This document shows, one piece after another, positions 35,995-43,225 of a stretch of DNA of 64,000 nucleotides (position 1 is its first letter; every line of letters starts with the position of its first letter). The stretch is from Myxococcus stipitatus DSM 14675. GTDB lineage: Bacteria > Myxococcota > Myxococcia > Myxococcales > Myxococcaceae. The translations under genes were made by a program, and so were the position numbers. The DNA lies in contig NC_020126.1 of assembly GCF_000331735.1 (NCBI RefSeq), forward strand, positions 4,650,001 to 4,714,000, in the 5' to 3' direction. Below the pieces are notes generated by a model. It searched no databases and was not told the DNA's origin. It worked only from the letters and a program-made list of their open reading frames with translations.

Positions 35995-36788
35995 GCCGCC
36001 CTCCGGGGACGCAGCGAGTGGAGGAACTCCGCTTCCTGGCCCGCCTCCGCGAGCGACAGGTAGCGCGCCAGCATGGCGTCATCGTGGGGATACAGCCCGA
36101 CGCAGCCCGTGGGCAGCGCGCCTCGCGGGGACAGGATGATGCGGTCCACCTGGAAGCCCGGGATGGTGACGCGAGGCAGGCGCGACACGCGCTCCTCCAC
36201 CGTGGCGATCACCCGCCGCGCGGCGCCCGCGACGAGCAGGTCCGTGGTCGGGTCCTCCATGAAGAGGTTGCCGCGCTCGTCCGCCGCCCGCGCGTGAATC
36301 AACGCGACGTCCGGGAAGTAGGCCGGCTCCACCGGGACGCTCTCACCCGTGAACGGGTCCACCACGGTGCGAGGGGGCTCCGCGCGCGCCAGCCCCGACA
36401 CGTCCGCGTCGGGCGCGGGGATGAAGGGCAGGCCCATGGAGGCGGCGCGCAGGCGCTGGACGACGCGGTAGCCGTCGTGCTCGCGCCAGGACAGCGTGTT
36501 CTGCTCGATGGCCCGCTTGATACAGGGCATGGGCCGCACACGGCCTTCCAGGCTCAGCGCGCCGAAGGCGATATCCAGGTGGGCCAGGCAGCCCCCCGCG
36601 ACGAGGAACTCCGCGGGCAGCGGGTTGGGCAGCGAGATGAGCCGCAGCCCCCGGCGCTCCTGCGCGATGAGCTCCATCACCAGCGCCATGGGCGCTCGGC
36701 CAAGCATGAAGCCGCCCGTGGCGAGCGAGGCTCCGTCGGGAATCGACGCGACGGCTTCTTCCAACGAACACCAGCGCGCGGTCTTCAC
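35991..36788 (-). CDS. aibA: AibA, alpha subunit of 3-methylglutaconyl-CoA decarboxylase
   Basis: The 265-residue protein belongs to the CoA-transferase family I alpha subunits: SIPDGASLATGGFMLGRAPMALVMELI near the N-terminus, then SLPNPLPAEFLVAGG, and DVALIHARAADERGNLFMEDPTTDLLVAGAARRVIATVEE in the middle. It forms the AibA/AibB decarboxylase. Its start is a GTG that overlaps the aibR stop (GTGA), and its stop overlaps the aibB start, so the first three genes are tightly coupled in translation. Confidence 0.93.
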   Translation of the reverse strand: MKTARWCSLEEAVASIPDGASLATGGFMLGRAPMALVMELIAQERRGLRLISLPNPLPAEFLVAGGCLAHLDIAFGALSLEGRVRPMPCIKRAIEQNTLSWREHDGYRVVQRLRAASMGLPFIPAPDADVSGLARAEPPRTVVDPFTGESVPVEPAYFPDVALIHARAADERGNLFMEDPTTDLLVAGAARRVIATVEERVSRLPRVTIPGFQVDRIILSPRGALPTGCVGLYPHDDAMLARYLSLAEAGQEAEFLHSLRPRRAA

Positions 36789-37465
36789 GGCTCCTCCGTC
36801 CCCGAGCCCGAGGCGGCGGTCCGAGGCACCACGCGCAACGCGGAGACACCCGGCTGACCGTCGACGGCGGCGGCGACGATGGGCGGGAAGAGGAGGTCCA
36901 CCATCCCGTCGGCGATCTGCTCATCCGTCAGCCGACCGTCGGGCTTGAACCACTTGTAGACCCACAACACCATGCCCAGGAACGAGAACGCCCCGATGGT
37001 CGGGTCCACCGGACGGATGCGCCCCTGCTGCGCGGCCTGCGAGAAGGCCTCCTCCAGGAAGCCCACGTAGCGCTTCTTGCGGTTGTCGATGAACGCGCGC
37101 GCCTCACCCGTGAGCGTGGCGTGCTCGTGGAGGATGATGATGACCTCCTTGCTCCACCCCCGCGTCACCAGCAGGATGTTGTGGCGCATGCACGCGCGCA
37201 GGCGGTCCACCGGGTCCGCGATGTCCTGAACGCGCGAGAGGACCTGCTCCTCGAACAGGTCCATCCCGTAGTTCATGATGGCGAAGAGCAGCTGCTCCTT
37301 GTTCTGGATGTGGTGGTAGAGCCCCGCCTTCGTCATCCGGCACGCGGCGGCGATCTCCTGCATCGAAGTGCCTTCGTAGCCGCGCTCGCAGATGAGCCGC
37401 GCCGCCGTCTCCAGAATCGCGCGGTAGCGCTCACCCTCATCTGGCTTCCGTCCGCCTTGCGTCAC
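36785..37465 (-). CDS. aibR: AibR, TetR-family repressor of the aib operon
   Basis: The 226-residue TetR protein has a helix-turn-helix at about 15-60 (AILETAARLICERGYEGTSMQEIAAACRMTKAGLYHHIQNKEQLL) and a TetR_C ligand domain (about 80-200). In Myxococcus AibR represses this operon and senses isovaleryl-CoA, so the pathway is switched on when leucine-derived isovaleryl-CoA is scarce. A perfect 18-bp palindrome 43 bp upstream of its ATG is the evident operator, making it autoregulatory. It is the promoter-proximal gene of the operon. Confidence 0.92.
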   Translation of the reverse strand: MTQGGRKPDEGERYRAILETAARLICERGYEGTSMQEIAAACRMTKAGLYHHIQNKEQLLFAIMNYGMDLFEEQVLSRVQDIADPVDRLRACMRHNILLVTRGWSKEVIIILHEHATLTGEARAFIDNRKKRYVGFLEEAFSQAAQQGRIRPVDPTIGAFSFLGMVLWVYKWFKPDGRLTDEQIADGMVDLLFPPIVAAAVDGQPGVSALRVVPRTAASGSGTEEP

Positions 37466-37767
37466 GTGTGCCTCGTCTCGAAGGACTGTAAATTTTTCAA
37501 ACCCACGACCTACCGACCGGTAGGTAGCATGGCCCGACGCGAGGTGTCAATGCGCGACGGGATGCCCTGGGCTCCAGAAGTCCCGCGAAGTTGCTGGAGT
37601 TTCAGGGGGTTGGGGGTTCGCGAGCGCTTGGGCGCCGAAGGGGGGCGGGGCGGAGGGGGAGGACAGCGACCAGCCGGGCCGCGTCGCCGAGGCCGTGCGT
37701 ACCCTTGGAGCGGTCAGGTCCCAGGGGGCCGTGGCAGCGCGGACCGTGGGGCGAGGGGGGGACGGAC
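37466..37767. other. 302-bp divergent promoter region of aibR and the PfkB-like gene
   Basis: It contains the AibR operator (37508-37525) and, between operator and aibR, an AT-rich tract (about 37487-37500) that probably holds the aib -10 region. The part near the PfkB-like gene (37590-37760) is very G-rich on the plus strand, with no clear promoter. Confidence 0.55.
37508..37525 (-). promoter_or_regulatory. AibR operator, perfect 8+2+8 palindrome
   Basis: ACCTACCGACCGGTAGGT consists of ACCTACCG and its exact complement CGGTAGGT around AC. TetR-family operators have this size and symmetry, and it stands 43-60 bp before the aibR ATG, where the promoter must be. Binding by AibR is inferred from position and from the known autoregulation of the Myxococcus operon. 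Confidence 0.8.
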
Positions 37768-38733
37768 ATGGCTCCGCGGCGGCAGGCCGACATCGTCGTG
37801 GTCGGTGGAATCAGCACGGACTTCCGGGTCCAGGGGGCTCGGCTCCCGAGGCCTGGTGAGCGCGTGGAGGGGTACTCGTTCCAGGAGCAGCTGGGCGGGA
37901 AGGGGGCTCACGGCGCCGTGGCGGTGGCGCGGCTGGGGGCTCGCTCGACGCTGGTGGGGCGCGTGGGGATGGATGTTCGCGGCATGGCGCTCCTGGAGCA
38001 GCTCGAGGAGGAGGGCGTGGAGACGCGCGCCGTCGCGCGGGACCCCGCCGAGAGCACCGGTGTGTTGATGGAGATGGTGGATGAGGCGGGCCGGGCGCAG
38101 TGCCTGTCCGTGGCGGGGGCCAATCGGCGCCTGTGCGTGCGGGACGTGCTCGCCGCCGAGGAGCGCATCACTCGCGCGGATGTGCTCCTCGCGCAGCTGG
38201 GTGTCCCCCTGGACGCGGTCGTCGCCGCTGTCCACATCGCACGCGCCGCGGGCTCGCACATCGTCCTGGCTCCCAGGTCCGCCACCTCGCTCCCGGAGGA
38301 GTTGCTGGAGGCGGTCCATGTCGTGTGCCTGGGAGGCGCGGAGGCCGCGGTGCTGACGGGGCTGGACGTGGGGGACCTCGACTCCGCTCGGCAGGCCGCG
38401 GAGAACCTGGTGCGCCGAGGTGCCGGGGCCGCCGTCATCGCGGCTCCGCAAGGGCACCTGCTCCTGGGAAAGGAGGGAGAGCTGTGGCTTCAGAACCTGC
38501 CCGTGGATTGGGTGGACACGGCCGGTGCTCGCGAGGCCTTCGCCGCGGCGGTGTCCGTGGCCTTGGGAGAGAAGCGCTCACTCGCGGATGCGGTGCGCTT
38601 CGCTCACGCGACGTCGGCGCTGACCGCGATGCGGCTCGGCGCGATGTCGGGACTTCCGGACCGCGATGACGTGGAGGCCTTCGTGGCCCGGCTGGAGGGG
38701 CAGGCCTTGTTGTCGCCTCACGCGTCGTGGTGA
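37768..38733 (+). CDS. PfkB/ribokinase-family protein with altered catalytic motif
   Basis: The 321-residue protein has the ribokinase fold: DIVVVGGISTDFRV at the start, the substrate-lid motif LGGKGAHGAVAVARLG (about 42-57) and the C-terminal nucleotide-binding half. The catalytic signature that normally reads D-T-x-G-A-G-D-x-F is D-T-A-G-A-R-E-A-F here, so the anion-hole glycine is arginine and the catalytic base aspartate is glutamate. It may be slow, have changed chemistry or be a sugar-binding pseudoenzyme. The start at 37768 follows a G-rich stretch that could act as ribosome site. It is tail-to-tail, 13 bp away, with the next gene. Confidence 0.85.
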   Translation: MAPRRQADIVVVGGISTDFRVQGARLPRPGERVEGYSFQEQLGGKGAHGAVAVARLGARSTLVGRVGMDVRGMALLEQLEEEGVETRAVARDPAESTGVLMEMVDEAGRAQCLSVAGANRRLCVRDVLAAEERITRADVLLAQLGVPLDAVVAAVHIARAAGSHIVLAPRSATSLPEELLEAVHVVCLGGAEAAVLTGLDVGDLDSARQAAENLVRRGAGAAVIAAPQGHLLLGKEGELWLQNLPVDWVDTAGAREAFAAAVSVALGEKRSLADAVRFAHATSALTAMRLGAMSGLPDRDDVEAFVARLEGQALLSPHASW

Positions 38734-38746
38734 GGCGCGGAGGCCC

Positions 38747-40549
38747 TCAGTCGCGCGGGCTCCTCGCGTGATGCTCCGCCTTCGCGCGCGCCAGTGCCGC
38801 GTGCGCGCGGGTGAGCATCTCCCGAGGGTCCTCTTCTCCCTCCACGACCACCGACGCGCTGTGGACCCGAAGCGCGGGGGGCAGCTCGGCGTGGAGTCGC
38901 TCTCGCGTGGCCTCGGTCGCGGCGGCGTCGTGGCCCGGCAGCGCGAGGAGCAGCGTGCCTCCTTCCCACCGCACCGCGAGCCCTCCCGAGGGAGGACCGA
39001 GTGACTCCAGCTCGCGGGCCACGTCTCGCAGCGCGGTGTCTCCCGCGTCGAAGCCGTGCCGCAGGTTGAGGGGGCCCAGGTCCACCAGGTCCACCAGCAA
39101 CACGCCGCAGGCCACGCCGTCCCTTCGGCAACGGGCAATCTCTCGCAGCAGGTGTTCTTCCCCCACGCGGCGGGTGGCCAGGCCCGTCAGCGCATCCACT
39201 CGCAGCAGCCGCTCGCGCTCCTCTCGCGGCGAGGCGCCCCCCAGCTCGGAGAGGGTCAGGAGCTGCGCGATGCCTCCCGGAATCCGGAAGGGGCGCGCCA
39301 CCCAACGCACCCGGCGCTGTCGCGGACGCTCCAGCGTGAGGGTGAGGTGCAGTCCCTGCGAGGACTCGGAGGCCAGGTCCAACACGAGCGAGCGCCCCGA
39401 CGGGTCCGCCGTGAGGTCCGCGACGTGCTGCCGGAAGGACTCGAACGTCAGGCTGGGGATGCTCTCCAGCGGCATGCCCAGCATCTCCGACAGCGCGGTG
39501 TTGCCCGCGAAGGGCTGCCGTCCTGGCGCCACCAGCAGCGTCGCGACATCGAGCGCCTGGATGGCGTCGCGCACCTGGGTGAGCGCGGTGCCTTGGGCCA
39601 GCGCGCTTTCGTGCCGGGCGCGCCCCAGGTCCCGAGTCTCCTGTCGCGCGCGAGACCGCAGCTCCAGGTCTCCAGCCACGCGCCGCGCCAGCTCTCGCAG
39701 CGCCACGATGTCCTCGGTGCCGAGCACCAGCGGCCGCGTGTCGATGAGCGACAGCGTGCCCAGCACCTCCCCATGGGGCGTCACCAGAGGTGCCCCCGCG
39801 TAGCTGCCGATGACGCCTTCACGCACCAGCGGGTTGTCGCGAAACACGGGGTGGCGCCGTGCGTCCGGGACGATGAGCGACTCGCGGCCCATCACCACGT
39901 GGTGACAGAAGGCCCAATCCCGAGGGGTGCTTCGGTCGCGCGCGAGCGCATGGGGCAGGCCCACGTGCGCCTTGAACCACTGCCGGTCTCCGAGCACCAA
40001 CGTCAGCAGCGCCACCGGGACCGCGAAGGCCTGGGCCACCTCCGAGACGAGCTCCTGGAGCTCCGCCTCGGGAGGGCCCTCATCCACCAGCCGCATCGCA
40101 TCGACTCGCGCGATGCGTTGCCGCTCCTCCTCCGACGAGCTGCTCTCGGCCGGAGGCGCCTGCACGGAGCGCTGTCCCGCGAGGGCCGTCCGCACGGTGT
40201 CGCGCATCGTCTCGGCGGGCGCACGGCGGCTCAGCAAGGAGTGGATGCCCAGCGTGTCCTTGAGCTGCCAGGCCCGGACGCGCAGCTCGTCGAAGGCCGT
40301 CACCACCACCACGCGCGTGGCCTCGGAGTCCTGCCGTTCGCGCAGCCAGGACAACAGCTCGAAGCCATCCACGCGGGGCAGCGCCAGGTCCGTGAGCAGC
40401 AGGAGGGGGGCGCTGCGCTGGCGCACCAGCTCCTGGGCCTCGGCGCCGTCCCGGGCCAGCACTCCCTCGAGCCCCTCCGCCGTGACGAGGGCCAGCAGGC
40501 TGGCGGCGCGGTGGGGATCCGGCTCGGCGATGAGGGCGTATCGGGCCAT
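38747..40549 (-). CDS. Receiver-GAF-degenerate GGDEF response regulator
   Basis: The 600-residue protein has four parts. An N-terminal receiver (about 3-120) has phospho-acceptor D in LLLLTDLALPRVDGFE and the conserved TA (VVVVTAF), but the usual lysine is arginine. A GAF domain (about 150-300) includes DRSTPRDWAFCHHVVMGRESLIVPD. A PAS-like segment (about 320-430) follows. The C-terminal GGDEF domain (about 445-590) has lost its active-site motif: the GGDEF position reads EGGTL in AVRWEGGTLLLALPG, so it cannot be an ordinary diguanylate cyclase. It is probably a c-di-GMP- or GTP-binding or purely structural output. No operon partner. Confidence 0.85.
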   Translation of the reverse strand: MARYALIAEPDPHRAASLLALVTAEGLEGVLARDGAEAQELVRQRSAPLLLLTDLALPRVDGFELLSWLRERQDSEATRVVVVTAFDELRVRAWQLKDTLGIHSLLSRRAPAETMRDTVRTALAGQRSVQAPPAESSSSEEERQRIARVDAMRLVDEGPPEAELQELVSEVAQAFAVPVALLTLVLGDRQWFKAHVGLPHALARDRSTPRDWAFCHHVVMGRESLIVPDARRHPVFRDNPLVREGVIGSYAGAPLVTPHGEVLGTLSLIDTRPLVLGTEDIVALRELARRVAGDLELRSRARQETRDLGRARHESALAQGTALTQVRDAIQALDVATLLVAPGRQPFAGNTALSEMLGMPLESIPSLTFESFRQHVADLTADPSGRSLVLDLASESSQGLHLTLTLERPRQRRVRWVARPFRIPGGIAQLLTLSELGGASPREERERLLRVDALTGLATRRVGEEHLLREIARCRRDGVACGVLLVDLVDLGPLNLRHGFDAGDTALRDVARELESLGPPSGGLAVRWEGGTLLLALPGHDAAATEATRERLHAELPPALRVHSASVVVEGEEDPREMLTRAHAALARAKAEHHARSPRD

Positions 40550-40625
40550 GTGCCTCGAATGCTGCCACGGAAGGCCGCCCCCGGGTTACCGAGCGCGGGC
40601 GGGACAGGTCATGCCGGCAACGTTC

Positions 40626-42047
40626 CTACCGCGTGTCTCCACCCGGAGGCACCGCCGTGCTCGGAGACGCTTGCGGATAGCGCACGAAGAGCCGGCGCAG
40701 TGCGCCTCGCTGCCGGCCCAGCTCCTCCGCGCGCGCGGCCGAGTCCACCAACAACATCAGCCCGAGCCCCAGGGCCCCAGGCACCAGCGGCACCACCCAC
40801 CCCAGGTCCGCGGCGAGCCAGCCCACCAGCGCCACGTGCACGGCCATGAGCGCTATCGCCGTGCGAATCACCGCGCCCAAGGTCCTCGCGCGGCGGCAGC
40901 GCCAGCCGAAGAACATCAGGAGCACCAGGGTCTCCAGCACACCCGTCACCGCCACCACCCCCGACGAGCGCATCAGCCGGTCCGCGCGGAGGTTGTCCAA
41001 CGCGAAGGCGTGGATCTCCACCCCGGGCACCGCCACCTGTCCCGGCAGCGTGCTCTGGCCATGCAGGCCCGTCGCGGTGACGCCGACGAAGAGCGTCTTG
41101 CCTCGCAGCGCCAGGTCCAACCCCACCGAACGCGGGTCCACCTGGAGCACGTCCGCGAGGCTCACCCTGGGGAGCCAGTCCGGCGCGGGCAGGCGCATCA
41201 GCGGCGCGCCATGGTCCAACGCCGCCCGGCGCATGAGCGTCTCCGCCTGCTCCGGCATCAACCGCAGCGCGGTCGCCAGCGCGAGCGAGGGCCACGCCTG
41301 TCCCCCCACGCCCACGGCATAGGGATAGCGCCGGATGACGCCGTCCGCCTCCACGAGCATGTTGAGCGTGCCGCTGCCATGTGCCGCCAGCCGCAGCGGC
41401 GCGATGCTGCCGGCAATCTCTCGGGATTGAAGCCGCAGCGTCTCCACGGGCAATGGCAGCGGCGTCTCCAGCGCCCCGTCCTCGAGCGGAGGCATCAGCG
41501 ACACATCCTCGGTGAGCGCCGCGGCGCCCAGGATGACGCTCCCGTTCTCCGCGAGCGCCTCCGCGAGCCGCGCATCGCCGTCCTGCGTCCTCAGCCGCGC
41601 CTCCAGCTCCGCCACCAGCGCCGCGCCCGCGGGCTGTTCCGCCAGCCCCGACTCGCGCAGCGATGTCAGCACGTCCTCGCCCAGCTCGAGCGCTTCCCGA
41701 GGACCGGGCTGGTCGAACACCACGTCCACCGCCACCGCCGCGGGACGCTGGGCCGCCAGCGCCTGGAAGACCCGGGCCCACGTCGCGCGGGACAGGGGCC
41801 ACCGCTCGCCCAGCGCGGCCAGGGCCCGGTCATCCACTTCCACCAGCACCAGGTCCGCGCTTCGAGGCACCCCCGGGAGGAGTCGACTCACGGCCTGGTC
41901 GTACAGCAGACGCTCGAGATGTCCTGGCGCCCCTCCCGTCACGGCCGTGATTCCGGCCAGGGCCACCCCCACCAGTGCAGCGGCGATGCGGAGCTGGCCG
42001 GGGGACGGCCGGGGAATGCGGGAGGGGGGCTTGGGACTCGGATTCAT
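40626..42047 (-). CDS. CHASE2-domain membrane sensor without an output domain
   Basis: The 473-residue protein has an N-terminal TM (about 20-40), a large periplasmic CHASE2 domain (about 45-370: LYDQAVSRLL, LVLVEVDDRALAALGERWPLSRATWARVFQAL, AVDVVFDQPG, VIRRYPYAV, LFVGVTATGLHGQSTLPGQVAVPGVEIHAFALDNL) and three TMs near the end (about 378-450). CHASE2 normally feeds an adenylate cyclase, kinase or GGDEF domain, but here only about 30 residues follow the last TM, so signalling would need a partner. It is the last gene of a receiver-OmpA-FecR-CHASE2 unit, 8 bp behind fecR-like. The start at 42047 is chosen because upstream codons lie inside that gene. Confidence 0.85.
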   Translation of the reverse strand: MNPSPKPPSRIPRPSPGQLRIAAALVGVALAGITAVTGGAPGHLERLLYDQAVSRLLPGVPRSADLVLVEVDDRALAALGERWPLSRATWARVFQALAAQRPAAVAVDVVFDQPGPREALELGEDVLTSLRESGLAEQPAGAALVAELEARLRTQDGDARLAEALAENGSVILGAAALTEDVSLMPPLEDGALETPLPLPVETLRLQSREIAGSIAPLRLAAHGSGTLNMLVEADGVIRRYPYAVGVGGQAWPSLALATALRLMPEQAETLMRRAALDHGAPLMRLPAPDWLPRVSLADVLQVDPRSVGLDLALRGKTLFVGVTATGLHGQSTLPGQVAVPGVEIHAFALDNLRADRLMRSSGVVAVTGVLETLVLLMFFGWRCRRARTLGAVIRTAIALMAVHVALVGWLAADLGWVVPLVPGALGLGLMLLVDSAARAEELGRQRGALRRLFVRYPQASPSTAVPPGGDTR

Positions 42048-42055
42048 CTCGAACT

Positions 42056-43225
42056 TCAGGGCCGCAGGTCGAAGGCGTAGATCTTGGAAGGGAAGCCGAT
42101 GAAGCCGTCCGCGTCCACTGCCAAGACACGCCAGAACCATTTGCCCGCGGTCTCCGCGGGCACCGCCAGCTTCACGTCCGGGGCCTCGAGGGTCCGCACG
42201 CCCGCTGCGAAGTCCGCGGTCCGCGCCATCTCCACGCGGTACGTCTTCGCCCCCGGCACGGAGAACCACTCGAGCGTCGGCGCGGCGGTGAAGCTCCCTC
42301 CGCGAGGCCCGTTCAGCAGGGGCGCGGCCAGCAGCGGACGCGGGGGCTCCGGCGCGGCGCCCGGCAGCACGCGCGAGCCCTGGCCGTGGACGACCTCGAC
42401 CTCGGCCTTGTCCGAGCCCAGCGCCACCTTGCCCTCCAGCGTTTCCAGTCGGCTGGTGCCGTCCTCCTGGGCGGAGACCCGGAACTGGGTTCCCCGCACG
42501 CCGGCCACCGCGCCACGCGTGCGCACCTCGAACACGGAGCCGTCTCCACCCGGCGCCGCCACCGTCTCCACGGAGCCTCGCATCAGCTCCAGCCGGACCA
42601 CGCGCTTGCCGTTGGCCCCCAGCTCGATGGCGCCCAGGCGCACGAGGCTGTTCGGCGTCACCCGCACGCGGCTCGCGTCCGCCAGCTCCAGCTCCGCGCT
42701 CGCGTCCGGCGCGGTGTGGAACAGCTCCTGCGTGTAGAGCGAGTCCCCCGTGCCGCGCGGGCGAAGCTCGGCGGGGGAGGGCCCCGCGGAGACCAGCCCA
42801 CTGGAGGCGCGCACCTGGGCCACGCGAGGCTGTGCGGGGCGCTCGACATACGCGAGCTGGAGCCGGCCCGGCTCACCCGGCACCGCGGGCGGCGCCACCA
42901 CGGACACGCGCGTGCGCGGCACCCCCGCCGACACCAACACCTCCGCCGCCGCCTTCGCCACGGCGAGGCCCTGTCCATCCAGCCGCTCCGCGTCCGGCAG
43001 CCGCGCCGCCAACGTCACCGAGCGGATGGCGGGCCTGGACACCAGCGCCTGCGCCACGTGCTTGAGGCACGCCTCCGTCTCGGGCCCCTTGGGCGCGAGC
43101 GGACGTCCCAGCTCCACGCGCCCGTTGACGAATTGCAGCCCCCCACACGGGTCCGCGGTCTGCTCGGCGCGCGCCGACAACGTCACCAGCGCCAACGCCC
43201 ACATCCAAGGCAGGGTCCGGGTCAT
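42056..43225 (-). CDS. Periplasmic FecR-domain protein
   Basis: The 389-residue product has a signal peptide (MTRTLPWMWALALVTLSARA), a short OmpA-like or repeat region (about 25-135) and a FecR domain (about 150-275). The FecR domain includes LYTQELFHTAPDASAELELADASRVRVTPNSLVRLG, ELMRGSVETVA and VRTRGAVAGVRGTQFRVS, the usual strand pattern. A fibronectin/Big-like domain ends the protein (about 290-389, TLEWFSVPGAKTYRVEMA, then GKWFWRVLAVD). Unlike classic FecR it has no N-terminal anti-sigma part. FecR/CHASE2 gene pairs recur in bacteria as envelope sensors. It overlaps the OmpA gene by ATGA and lies 8 bp before the CHASE2 gene. Confidence 0.85.
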   Translation of the reverse strand: MTRTLPWMWALALVTLSARAEQTADPCGGLQFVNGRVELGRPLAPKGPETEACLKHVAQALVSRPAIRSVTLAARLPDAERLDGQGLAVAKAAAEVLVSAGVPRTRVSVVAPPAVPGEPGRLQLAYVERPAQPRVAQVRASSGLVSAGPSPAELRPRGTGDSLYTQELFHTAPDASAELELADASRVRVTPNSLVRLGAIELGANGKRVVRLELMRGSVETVAAPGGDGSVFEVRTRGAVAGVRGTQFRVSAQEDGTSRLETLEGKVALGSDKAEVEVVHGQGSRVLPGAAPEPPRPLLAAPLLNGPRGGSFTAAPTLEWFSVPGAKTYRVEMARTADFAAGVRTLEAPDVKLAVPAETAGKWFWRVLAVDADGFIGFPSKIYAFDLRP

